Assembly (NCBI GenBank): GCA_029203185.1
Contig: CP119310.1
Span: forward strand, 3,354,001-3,418,000
From: Candidatus Chryseobacterium colombiense
GTDB taxonomy: Bacteria > Bacteroidota > Bacteroidia > Flavobacteriales > Weeksellaceae
Direction of reading: 5' to 3'
Length of the DNA stretch: 64,000 nucleotides
In this document: one piece after another, positions 16,288-24,391 of the stretch
Layout of the letters: each line of letters begins with the position of its first letter
How positions within the stretch are numbered: position 1 is the first letter of the stretch
Notes under the pieces: generated by a model
What the model saw: only the letters and a program-made list of their open reading frames with translations
What the model was told of the DNA's origin: nothing
The model's database searches: none
Made by a program: the position numbers and the translations under genes

Positions 16288-17787
16288 TTAAGATTCTAAT
16301 GAAGTTTGAGAATTGTCAATAAGACTTTGAGGAAGTTCTTTTTTATTTTTAATTCCCAATGATTTTAATTTTTGAGTCTGAATAATCAGATTGTCATTTC
16401 CGGTATATAATTGTTTGAACGCGTCATTATAGACATTCTTTGCCTGATCTATATTTTTCCCGACTTTCTCAAGATTTTCTACAAAGCTGGAGAATTTATC
16501 ATAGAGTTTTGCCCCGCGTTCTGCTATTTCCATGGAGTTTCTGTTTTGATATTCCCTTTTCCAAAGATCGGCAATGAGTTTTAAAGAGGTGATCAGGTTG
16601 CTTGGATTAAGCAGTAGAATTCTTTTTTCGTAAGCGAAATTCCATAAGTTTTGATCCGCCTGCATAGCTGCAATATAAGCGGGTTCACTTGGTATAAACA
16701 TCATCACAAAATCTAAAGACTTTCCATAATCATCATAGGCTTTCTGACTTAGCTGTGTAATGTGGTTTTTAATAGACTGGAGATGTTGATTGATTTTTAT
16801 CTGGTAAATATCAGCATCGGTTTCGTCCACAAGTTCTGTAAAGGCTGTTAAAGAAACTTTTGAATCAATAATGACATTCCTCTCATCTGGATATTTGACT
16901 ACTGCATCGGGGCGCATTTTTTTGCCCGAAAATTCAGAAAAAAGAGCTTTGTTATCTTCATCGCGAAGTTCGTGTTCAAGAAAATATTCACGACCTTTTA
17001 CCAGCCCGGATTTTTCTAAAATACTTTCCAGGATCATTTCGCCCCAGTTTCCCTGGGTTTTGCTTTCCCCTTTTAATGCTTTTGTCAGTTTTTTGGCATC
17101 CTCAGAAATTTGTTGATTCAGTAAAGCCAATTCTTTTACTTTTTCAGCAAGAGAAAAACGTTCCTTATTTTCCTTTTCGTAGGCTTCGTTTACCTTGTTC
17201 TTAAGGTCATTTATTTTTTCCTGAAACGGTTCAAGGATTGTTTTTAAATTGTTTTGGTTTAAAGAAGTAAACTTTTCACTTTTTTCTTCTAAAATTTTAT
17301 TCGCAAGGTTTTCAAATTGAAGTTTTCCTTCTTCCTGAATTTTTGAAATTTCTTCTTTCTGAGTTTCAAGAGAAGTTTTTAGGTTTTGGTTCACTGCAGA
17401 AAGTTCCGCATTTTTTGCTATAAGCTCCTGTTTTTCATCCAAAAGTTTTTCAATCTGATGAGTCTGGTTGAAAAGCATTAGTTTTTGATCTTCGAATTGA
17501 GATTGAATGGAAGTATATTCTGCAGATATTTTTGCAAATTCATTTTTGAGATCGTTGAGCAGATCACTTTGGAGTAAGTAAGAGTCTTTTTCGTTTGCAA
17601 TCTGATTTTGAAGATCCTGAGATTTTTCAGCTAAATTTTCCAGGTCCGAAGTCATTTTAATGTTTTGACGGGAAAGGTCATCATAAGAAGTTCTGGAAAT
17701 CATAGACGATTTCGTCATGAAATAAAGGATAATACCTCCTAAAATTCCTCCAACAATAAATCCGATGATCAAGTAGCTCATTTCCAT
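16288..17787 (-). CDS. rmuC: RmuC-family DNA recombination protein
   Basis: RmuC is a predicted nuclease-fold protein that limits recombination at inverted repeats. The 499 residues comprise an N-terminal membrane helix (about 5-25, LIIGFIVGGILGGIILYFM), a long coiled coil (about 30-215), and the RmuC domain (about 225-455) with KGESKTQGNWGEMILESILEKSGL, MRPDAVVKYPDERNVIIDSKVSL and the MMFIPSEPAYIAAMQAD segment. The acidic and Lys residues of the PD-(D/E)XK-like core (DAVV...IIDSKV) are present. It forms an operon with the methyltransferase downstream. Confidence 0.93.
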   Translation of the reverse strand: MEMSYLIIGFIVGGILGGIILYFMTKSSMISRTSYDDLSRQNIKMTSDLENLAEKSQDLQNQIANEKDSYLLQSDLLNDLKNEFAKISAEYTSIQSQFEDQKLMLFNQTHQIEKLLDEKQELIAKNAELSAVNQNLKTSLETQKEEISKIQEEGKLQFENLANKILEEKSEKFTSLNQNNLKTILEPFQEKINDLKNKVNEAYEKENKERFSLAEKVKELALLNQQISEDAKKLTKALKGESKTQGNWGEMILESILEKSGLVKGREYFLEHELRDEDNKALFSEFSGKKMRPDAVVKYPDERNVIIDSKVSLTAFTELVDETDADIYQIKINQHLQSIKNHITQLSQKAYDDYGKSLDFVMMFIPSEPAYIAAMQADQNLWNFAYEKRILLLNPSNLITSLKLIADLWKREYQNRNSMEIAERGAKLYDKFSSFVENLEKVGKNIDQAKNVYNDAFKQLYTGNDNLIIQTQKLKSLGIKNKKELPQSLIDNSQTSLES

Positions 17788-17878
17788 ACGCCAAAATTAC
17801 AAAAAGGAAAATGGATTTCTTTTATGGAAAACCGTAAAATTTTATACCGAAATTCCGATCATTATTTTATGTACTCAA

Positions 17879-18634
17879 TTAAATATTCTTTGTTGAAGCC
17901 AGGATTTCGATGTTTTTCACAACATCACTGCTTTCACATTTTTTTAATTCTTTAAGTAAAGCAGGGGTCAGAATTCTTGGATTTAAAATTTGCGTTGCTA
18001 CTTTTGCTGCGGCATAATCTACAATTCCAATAACGGAATCTCTTAGGAAATTGGGAGTGTTTGATGTGATAACTGCAGTTGCCCAGGAAGTTTCCCGGGC
18101 TCTTGATATGGCAAAGTCTAAAACGGTATTGTCTTTCCCATTTGAAATCTGATCGATTAATTCCACGGGATAACATATTTTATTTAATGAATCCTGAACT
18201 TTTTGGTTGATAGAGGCGATAACATTGTTGATGTTTTCAAAGTCCGTTTTTAAAGGATTTATTTTTCTGTAAGGCATAATGGAGGCTGCGGAAATTCCCA
18301 AATCTAAATTAATGTGCGCATTCATCCCTAAGAAAATATGCTGTAAAATAAGAAGATCTTTGTTTTTTGTTGCTTCAAAAGCTAAATACCAAGCATTAGT
18401 GCATTTTTGGCCTTTTTGATAGCTCTCCCATGCTGCAAGATATCTTTGGGCAAAAGCAATATCCAGTAAAGTCATTCTTGGGTTGTCTTCGAATTTTTTC
18501 TGTTGAATTCCTTTTAAAACCTGTGCAGTCATGATTTTATAGGTACACGCGAAGTATCCTGCCGGACTTTTGTTTTCTTTGCACCAGATAATGATTTCGT
18601 CTAATTTTTTCAGAACTTCTTCGATGGTTTTCAT
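17879..18634 (-). CDS. DUF5995-family protein
   Basis: This is a predicted cytosolic helical protein of 251 residues without signal peptide. The central ILQHIFLGMNAHINLDLGIS matches the hallmark of DUF5995 (a GMNAHIN-DL signature), supported by the upstream RYLAAWESYQKGQKCTNAWYLAFEA. The conserved His, Asn and Asp suggest a metal or catalytic site, but no activity is known. It follows the metallopeptidase-like gene by 26 bases and is probably the last gene of the pncB operon. Confidence 0.7.
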   Translation of the reverse strand: MKTIEEVLKKLDEIIIWCKENKSPAGYFACTYKIMTAQVLKGIQQKKFEDNPRMTLLDIAFAQRYLAAWESYQKGQKCTNAWYLAFEATKNKDLLILQHIFLGMNAHINLDLGISAASIMPYRKINPLKTDFENINNVIASINQKVQDSLNKICYPVELIDQISNGKDNTVLDFAISRARETSWATAVITSNTPNFLRDSVIGIVDYAAAKVATQILNPRILTPALLKELKKCESSDVVKNIEILASTKNI

Positions 18635-18660
18635 GGTATTTAGTTTTGTGATGAAGTTAA

Positions 18661-19551
18661 TTAAAATCCACTTTTTTCATAGATTTCACGGGGAGATTTT
18701 GTGAAAACATCTTTCCATGAGTCTTTTCCGTTCTTTAAAATATACTGTTCAATGATTTTATAACCTATGTAATATCCTATAGCTCCGGGTAGTTTTTTGT
18801 CTAGTTTTGTTTCTCTGCTTCGGAGAATGTCAATAATATCTTTGTCTTCGGAAAACTTATTTTTTTCAAAGAAATCTTTTATCTTTTGAAAGTTTTGTTC
18901 ACATGTTTTTAATTCTAAGTCTGTATATCCAAGATGTTGTGCCAGAGAATATTTTTTCTTCCAATATTTTTGATTCATCCAAACGGCAAAGCCTTCTCCT
19001 ATTATTGGCTCAAGTGCAGTTTTGTCAATGTGCTTGTTTGTGGTCATCATAATCTGATGGGTGATTTCATGAGGTAAAATCAATTCTATTTTTTCTATTG
19101 ATGTGTTGTTTTCATGAGACAAATCAATAACCATAGCATATTTTCCCAAACCGCCTAAATCCGTCCATGCCGGACCGAATAATATATACCATGTTCCTTT
19201 GGCATCATATCCGGTTAATTTCTTCATTTCTTTCGAAAACTTCTGCAATGAACTGGCTACTTGTTTTCCATTTGTCTTTTCACTTTTCTGTTGCCATGCA
19301 TCGATTTGCGATTCATTTTCATGATGCCATTTGACCACTTCGTCAGAATTTCCCAAGTATCCGTTCCATAGTTGCTGATAAGGAGAGTAGATTGAATCGG
19401 AATAAATTTTTCTCTTTTGAATTGTATCTAAATTCTTGTATTTCTGCATAATTCGCAACTGTACGGTTGAAACATCTACAGCATTGATTTTGTTTTGAGC
19501 GAAAAAATGCCCGAATAAGAGAATGGGAAGAAGTGAAATTAGTTTTTTCAT
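18661..19551 (-). CDS. Secreted metallopeptidase-like protein (HExxH)
   Basis: This exported protein of 296 residues has signal peptide MKKLISLLPILLFGHFFAQ. It carries the zinc-peptidase signature LPHEITHQIMM (HEITH at about residues 165-169) and, about 20 residues downstream, IIGEGFAVWM with a Glu that could be the third zinc ligand, as in gluzincins and the DUF2268 group. It lacks a recognisable prodomain. It lies 11 bases after the YCII-like lipoprotein gene in a minus-strand operon headed by pncB. The substrate is unknown. Confidence 0.7.
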   Translation of the reverse strand: MKKLISLLPILLFGHFFAQNKINAVDVSTVQLRIMQKYKNLDTIQKRKIYSDSIYSPYQQLWNGYLGNSDEVVKWHHENESQIDAWQQKSEKTNGKQVASSLQKFSKEMKKLTGYDAKGTWYILFGPAWTDLGGLGKYAMVIDLSHENNTSIEKIELILPHEITHQIMMTTNKHIDKTALEPIIGEGFAVWMNQKYWKKKYSLAQHLGYTDLELKTCEQNFQKIKDFFEKNKFSEDKDIIDILRSRETKLDKKLPGAIGYYIGYKIIEQYILKNGKDSWKDVFTKSPREIYEKSGF

Positions 19552-19562
19552 TTTTAAAGTTT

Positions 19563-20075
19563 TTAAGGATTCTCTTTTGAAATCTCCTTATTATGTTCCA
19601 GATACATTGGGAGTGCGGCAGAACCGTACCAAGGAAAAATTTCATAACCAAAAACTCCTGCCTGAACTGCAGGGTCTGTTTTTACCCATTGTTCGGCTTC
19701 ATTTTTTGATTTTGTGTTAAAGATGAACATACCTTCAAAATTTTGCTTATTGTCTTCGGTAAATGGTCCTGCAACTATAATTTTCCCTTCATCGGCAAGT
19801 TTACGAATGTTCCCCAAGTGAGCTTTCATTAGTTCGTTTAGTTTTACCTTGTCTTCCATTTTTGTTTTTCCGGCTGTTAGCATTACGATGGTGTAAGCTT
19901 TCATTCCATATTTGTCGGCGCCAAGTTCTGTGGCAAGCTTTTCATTAAATGTAGACTTTGAATTATTACTGGATGCTGAATTTCCGGGTTTGCCGGGTTC
20001 TCCATCTTTGCCCTTTGTGATTACGCATGATGAAAGCATACTCAGAAAAATTAATGATAATACAATTTTTTTCAT
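19563..20075 (-). CDS. YCII-domain lipoprotein with collagen-like stub
   Basis: This protein of 170 residues has a lipoprotein signal (MKKIVLSLIFLSMLSSCVITK). Directly after the acylated Cys comes a short run of four Gly-X-Y triplets (GKDGEPGKPGNS), then an Asn/Ser linker, then a YCII-like ferredoxin-fold domain (about 62-155) with AYTIVMLTAGK, HLGNIRKLADEGKIIVAGPF, GMFIFNTKSKNEAEQWVKTDPAVQAGVF. YCII proteins are normally cytosolic; export as a lipoprotein is uncommon. Two bases separate it from the pncB stop, so it is co-transcribed with pncB. Confidence 0.75.
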   Translation of the reverse strand: MKKIVLSLIFLSMLSSCVITKGKDGEPGKPGNSASSNNSKSTFNEKLATELGADKYGMKAYTIVMLTAGKTKMEDKVKLNELMKAHLGNIRKLADEGKIIVAGPFTEDNKQNFEGMFIFNTKSKNEAEQWVKTDPAVQAGVFGYEIFPWYGSAALPMYLEHNKEISKENP

Positions 20076-20077
20076 CG

Positions 20078-21256
20078 TTAATTTTTTATCCTTAAGAATT
20101 CTTTTGCCAATTCGATCATTTTTGGATCTCCTGTATATTTTCCGTGTTCATCGGAAAGTTTTACCGTTGGAATCCAGTCTTGATTTGGGGCCTGAACTCC
20201 TATAAGTTTCATGACGATATTCATTGGTTTTAATCCTACATCATTGGTTAGGTTAGTTCCGATTCCGAATGAAATCCCGATCTTCCCTCTGCAGTAATTG
20301 GTGATTTCCTCTACCTTTTCCAGGTTTAAAGCATCAGAGAAAATGATATATTTAAATAATGGATTGATTCCGTGTTTTTGGTAGTGGGCAATGGTTTTGT
20401 CTGCAAACTCCAAAGGATCTCCACTGTCGTGACGAACACCGTCGAAAAGTTTGGCGAATTTTTTATCAAATTGCTGAAAGAAAACGTCTGTCGTATAGGT
20501 GTCTGAAAGGGCAACTCCCAAGTCTCCTCTATAGACATCTACCCAATGTTCTAAAGCTAATTCGTTAGCCATTTTGAAACCATATTCTGCTGCATGGAAC
20601 ATGAACCATTCGTGAGCGTGGGTTCCAATGGGTTTTACTCCATATTTCATGGCAAAATGAACATTTGAACTTCCGATAAATGTTGAATCTTTCTTCTGGG
20701 TTAGAGCTTCCATTACCAGATTCTGTACTTTATAAGAATGTCTTCTTCTAGTTCCGAATTCTGCGAAGTTCACACCTAATTTTCCCAGCGCATCGGCTTT
20801 CTCCAGCGTTTTGTTCATTACGACTTCATTAGAGTCTCTTTCCATATGATTCATTTCGTAATGAAGTTCACTGATCAGAGCTAATAAAGGAACTTCCCAA
20901 AGAATAGTTCTGTACCAAAGTCCTTCTACCGTAACTGAAAGATCACTTCCGTTCTGAGTGATTTTTACCTCGGACGGATCATAATGATATCCCTCAAGGA
21001 AATCCAGGTAGGGGAGATCTATGTAAGGACAGGTTTTTGCCATGAACCTTTTTTCATCTTTTGTTAATTTAAGTTCAGCCATTTTATTTACGGCTTCCCT
21101 TAGAGCATGATCAAAACCTTCCGGAAACTGGTGTTTTCCTCTGTTGATAAATTCGTATTTTACAATAGAGCTTGGGAATAATTTCACCACGGCATTTTGC
21201 ATGGTTATTTTATAGAAATCGTTATCTAGAATTGAGATCAATCGTACGTTGTGCAT
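20078..21256 (-). CDS. pncB: Nicotinate phosphoribosyltransferase
   Basis: PncB makes nicotinate mononucleotide from nicotinate and PRPP in the Preiss-Handler NAD salvage route. The 392 residues begin MHNVRLISILDNDFYKITMQNAV; the ATG at 21256 is chosen because the TTG at 21277 adds residues not seen in the family and falls in the promoter. Motifs include EFGTRRRHSYKVQ, the segment FIGSSNVHFAMKYGVKPIGTHAHEW with the autophosphorylated-His region, and DGVRHDSGDPLEFADK at the PRPP site. A TAAATTTG -7 box lies at 21282-21275. It heads an operon with three envelope/unknown genes. Confidence 0.95.
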   Translation of the reverse strand: MHNVRLISILDNDFYKITMQNAVVKLFPSSIVKYEFINRGKHQFPEGFDHALREAVNKMAELKLTKDEKRFMAKTCPYIDLPYLDFLEGYHYDPSEVKITQNGSDLSVTVEGLWYRTILWEVPLLALISELHYEMNHMERDSNEVVMNKTLEKADALGKLGVNFAEFGTRRRHSYKVQNLVMEALTQKKDSTFIGSSNVHFAMKYGVKPIGTHAHEWFMFHAAEYGFKMANELALEHWVDVYRGDLGVALSDTYTTDVFFQQFDKKFAKLFDGVRHDSGDPLEFADKTIAHYQKHGINPLFKYIIFSDALNLEKVEEITNYCRGKIGISFGIGTNLTNDVGLKPMNIVMKLIGVQAPNQDWIPTVKLSDEHGKYTGDPKMIELAKEFLRIKN

Positions 21257-21294
21257 AATTGTGTATTTTATACGCAAATTTAATAATTAAAAAT

Positions 21295-21323
21295 AAAATC
21301 ACCTAAATGTAAGGTGATTTTTT
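21295..21323 (-). terminator. Terminator of dps
   Basis: On the minus strand AAATCACCT pairs with AGGTGATTT around a seven-base loop and is followed by T-rich sequence, between the dps stop and the pncB promoter. Confidence 0.75.
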
Positions 21324-21348
21324 CAATATCTTTTGATAAATTTTATGT

Positions 21349-21825
21349 TTACTTTCCAAGATAAGAGTTGTACATCCAAACTTCTTTTTCTTGTTCTGTG
21401 ATATAATCGCTCATTTGCGAATTGGTACCTTCATCTCCTGCTTTTTCGGTAATGTCCAAAAGTTCTCTCTGAAGATCAATTACTACTTTAAAAGAATTTA
21501 AAATAATCTCCACGCTTTTAGCTCCATCACTTACTTCCTGGCTCTCTTTAATGGTTGCAACTTTTAAATAATCAGAATAGTTGTGTGCTGGTGTGGCTCC
21601 TAATGTCAGGATTCTCTCCGCGATTTCATCTATTTTAAGGACCAAGCTGTTGTAAAGCTCTTCGAATTTCGGATGTAATGTGAAGAATTGCTCACCTTTG
21701 ATGTTCCAGTGGGAACCTCGCGTATTCTGATAGAAAACAGAATAGTTTGCCAATAAGACATTTAATTTTTCTGCTATTTTCTTGCAGTCGGCTTCTTTTA
21801 ATCCAATAATACTTGCGTTTTTCAT
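21349..21825 (-). CDS. dps: Dps-family DNA-binding/ferroxidase protein
   Basis: This is a ferritin-like dodecamer subunit of 158 residues that oxidises and stores iron with peroxide and protects DNA in stress. The ferroxidase ligands are in place: His in TRGSHWNIKG, then FEELYNSLVLKIDEIAERILTLG (Asp and Glu), and the C-terminal part DEGTNSQMSDYITEQEKEVWMYNSYLG. The start at 21825 gives MKNASIIGL; the upstream extension from a TTG is not used. A TACCTTTG -7 element at 21854-21847 lacks a -33 TTG, which fits activator control, for example by an OxyR-type regulator. Confidence 0.93.
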   Translation of the reverse strand: MKNASIIGLKEADCKKIAEKLNVLLANYSVFYQNTRGSHWNIKGEQFFTLHPKFEELYNSLVLKIDEIAERILTLGATPAHNYSDYLKVATIKESQEVSDGAKSVEIILNSFKVVIDLQRELLDITEKAGDEGTNSQMSDYITEQEKEVWMYNSYLGK

Positions 21826-21951
21826 AGGTTTATTATTTATATATCGCAAAGGTAGAAAATACCGTGCCGAACTGTAGTTAAATATAATAGATGCTGGCTA
21901 TTGATGGTTTTATTAAAAAAGTTTGGATAAGTTTCCTTATTATTGTTCAAA

Positions 21952-23340
21952 ATGATGATGTATCAAGATATGTTTAAATATAAAATCTTAGCGGTTCTTA
22001 TTATTGTTGTTTATTTTTTTCAACCGTTTTTTATTGCAAATGGAGGAATTGGAGCTGATAGTCTGTCTTATTTTGGGATTGCAGCGGATCTGCCTTTTCC
22101 GGAAACTAATTTGTTTCCGTTGGGTTATCCTATTTTATTAAGAGTGGTTTATGAATTTTGTAATGACTATTTTTTGGCTTCAAGGATATTGAGTCTTTTT
22201 TTTACCAGCATCATTTTAGGCTTTTCCTATTACAAGAAATTTTACTTTCGGGAGACGGTTTTATTGTTTACAGGTAAAACACTTTTTTTTGTTTTTATCC
22301 AGACAATGTCGGAAGGTCCTTTTATTTTCTTTATGTATTTCCTGTTTTATTTTTTGCATGAAATTTTTATGAAAGAGAAACATAAATATATAAATGCATT
22401 CTATGCTTCTTTAATGCTGATCTGTATGTTTTTAACGAGATATTCAGGGATATATATATTATTAGGTGTTATTGTTTCATTCGGAATAATATTTAACAGG
22501 ATAAGAAATGCAAACTATTTTAAGCCCTTATTGTTTTGTATTTTGATGGCTGGTTTTGGAATAGTGTCGTATTTGTTGTTCAATTATTTGTACTTCGGAA
22601 GTGTGGTAGGGGAAAATGAAAGAGCTTTGCCATCAGGTGGTTTTTCTATATATACTATAAGGAATATTTTAGGGTTGTTCAATTTGGTAAATCCTTTTGT
22701 GGGGCTTAAGCCTGCCTCTATTAGTTTGGCAAGTATGGTTTTTCAGTTTTTGATTTTCTTAATAGATGTGGCAGTACTACTTTATTTTTTTAAATATTTT
22801 AAAAAAGCAAAAAAAGAGCATAAGCATTTTTTTCATATTATATTATGGACTATTAGTTTGGTTTATGGTATTGCCTTGTGGGTTTCAGGATGGTTTCAGC
22901 AGATCGAAGAAATGAATGTGAGAATGATGGCGGCTGCAAATATTTGTTTGTTTTTTTCTTTTCTCATTTTGTTTTTTGAAAATACAAAATCAGATAAATG
23001 GCTTTGGAGAATTGCTTGCCTGTTCTTTGTGTTTCATAGCGTATATAATTTAAAAGATCCGGGTGATTTTTTGAACAACAGAGATATTATAAAATCACAA
23101 ATGGTGAACTTTCATGGTAAAAAATATTTATATAATGATGAGGAGAATTTAGTTACGATCACTACTTATGATATTCCTATTATCCATAAATCATTTAAAT
23201 ATAAACATACCAATAGTCAGAAAGGAAGTTTAAAAGAAAATATTGCAGGTTCCTTGAATCCTAAAATAAAATGGTTGCTTAACGATACTGTGCAAGATAA
23301 ATCAAAAGTTTTGTATACGTCGCAATTGAAGCTTAAATAA
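21952..23340 (+). CDS. Multi-pass membrane protein, glycosyltransferase-like
   Basis: This integral membrane protein of 462 residues has about ten hydrophobic helices across residues 8-375, followed by a C-terminal extracytoplasmic tail of about 85 residues. The first loop has GIGADSLSYFGIAADLPFPE, a loop position and acidic pattern (D followed by Y) typical of GT39/GT83-type polyprenyl-phosphate-sugar transferases. That suggests transfer of a sugar to a lipid or protein, but no family can be confirmed. Three consecutive ATG codons (21952, 21955, 21958) could each start it. It stands alone between dps and the str operon. Confidence 0.65.
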   Translation: MMMYQDMFKYKILAVLIIVVYFFQPFFIANGGIGADSLSYFGIAADLPFPETNLFPLGYPILLRVVYEFCNDYFLASRILSLFFTSIILGFSYYKKFYFRETVLLFTGKTLFFVFIQTMSEGPFIFFMYFLFYFLHEIFMKEKHKYINAFYASLMLICMFLTRYSGIYILLGVIVSFGIIFNRIRNANYFKPLLFCILMAGFGIVSYLLFNYLYFGSVVGENERALPSGGFSIYTIRNILGLFNLVNPFVGLKPASISLASMVFQFLIFLIDVAVLLYFFKYFKKAKKEHKHFFHIILWTISLVYGIALWVSGWFQQIEEMNVRMMAAANICLFFSFLILFFENTKSDKWLWRIACLFFVFHSVYNLKDPGDFLNNRDIIKSQMVNFHGKKYLYNDEENLVTITTYDIPIIHKSFKYKHTNSQKGSLKENIAGSLNPKIKWLLNDTVQDKSKVLYTSQLKLK

Positions 23341-23417
23341 TTGTTTTGGAATAGCTTTTTATCAGATCCTTTATTTTAATTAAAAATTAATATTGGGCAT
23401 AATTTCTACATAACTGC

Positions 23418-23447
23418 TTGTTAATTAAAAAAATATTACTATTTTTG
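23418..23447 (+). promoter_or_regulatory. Consensus promoter of the str operon
   Basis: TTG (23418-23420), exactly 19 bases, then TATTTTTG (23440-23447) make a perfect TTG-N19-TAnnTTTG. The rpsL ATG is 24 bases downstream of the -7 element, leaving only a short leader. Confidence 0.88.
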
Positions 23448-23471
23448 CACCCTAAAATAAAAAGCAATTAA

Positions 23472-23885
23472 ATGCCTACTATTCAACAATTAGTAAGAAA
23501 AGGAAGAGCCACGCTTGCCAAGAAGAGCAAATCGGCTGCCCTTGATTCTTGTCCACAAAGACGTGGAGTATGTACGAGAGTATATACTACTACACCTAAG
23601 AAACCTAACTCTGCACTTAGAAAAGTAGCAAGGGTAAGACTTTCTAACGGTAAAGAAGTTAACGCCTATATCCCGGGCGAAGGACATAATCTTCAAGAGC
23701 ACTCGATAGTATTGGTTAGAGGCGGAAGGGTGAAAGACCTACCGGGAGTACGTTACCACATCGTAAGAGGTGCATTAGACACAGCTGGTGTAAATGGAAG
23801 AACACAGAGAAGATCGAAGTACGGTGCTAAGAGACCTAAACCAGGACAAGCAGCTGCAGCTCCTGCAAAAGGAAAGAAAAAATAA
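23472..23885 (+). CDS. rpsL: 30S ribosomal protein S12
   Basis: S12 lies at the decoding centre and controls accuracy. At 137 residues it is about 13 longer than the E. coli protein because of a C-terminal Ala/Lys tail (KPGQAAAAPAKGKKK). The streptomycin-relevant loops TTTPKKPNSALRK and GGRVKDLPGVRYH carry the wild-type Lys residues, so no rpsL resistance change is seen. It is the first gene of rpsL-rpsG-fusA-rpsJ. Confidence 0.98.
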   Translation: MPTIQQLVRKGRATLAKKSKSAALDSCPQRRGVCTRVYTTTPKKPNSALRKVARVRLSNGKEVNAYIPGEGHNLQEHSIVLVRGGRVKDLPGVRYHIVRGALDTAGVNGRTQRRSKYGAKRPKPGQAAAAPAKGKKK

Positions 23886-23908
23886 TCATTAAATAAGGTA
23901 CAGAAGCA

Positions 23909-24385
23909 ATGAGAAAGACGAAAGCGAAAAAAAGACCGTTGTTACCAGATCCGAAATTTAATGATCAATTGGTAACGAGATTCGTAAACAACTTAATGCT
24001 TGACGGTAAGAAGTCAATCGCATTCAAAATTTTCTATGATGCATTAGATATCGTAGAAACTAAAAAAGGAGAAACTGAGAAAACAGCCCTTGAAATCTGG
24101 AAAGATGCATTAACAAATGTTATGCCTCACGTAGAGGTACGTTCTAGAAGAGTAGGTGGAGCTAACTTCCAGATTCCAATGCCAATCAGAGCTGATAGAA
24201 AAATTTCTATGGCAATGAAATGGTTAATTAGCTACTCTAAAAAGAGAAATGATAAGTCTATGGCTTTGAAATTAGCTAATGAAGTAGTAGCTGCTTCAAG
24301 AGAAGAAGGTGCTGCTTTCAAAAAGAAAACAGATACTCACAAAATGGCGGAAGCTAACAAAGCGTTTTCACACTTTAAATTCTAA
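23909..24385 (+). CDS. rpsG: 30S ribosomal protein S7
   Basis: S7 nucleates the 30S head and contacts E-site tRNA. The 158 residues show MRKTKAKKRPLLPDP, LVTRFVNNLMLDGKKSIAFKI, the VRSRRVGGANFQIPMPI segment and the C-terminal KMAEANKAFSHFKF. It is 23 bases after rpsL and 6 bases before fusA, in the usual str order. Confidence 0.98.
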   Translation: MRKTKAKKRPLLPDPKFNDQLVTRFVNNLMLDGKKSIAFKIFYDALDIVETKKGETEKTALEIWKDALTNVMPHVEVRSRRVGGANFQIPMPIRADRKISMAMKWLISYSKKRNDKSMALKLANEVVAASREEGAAFKKKTDTHKMAEANKAFSHFKF

Positions 24386-24391
24386 TCTGAA

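Noticed and set aside
23472..23885. Streptomycin-resistance change in rpsL
   Set aside because: Both relevant loops (PKKPNSALRK and RVKDLPGVR) have the wild-type Lys residues.
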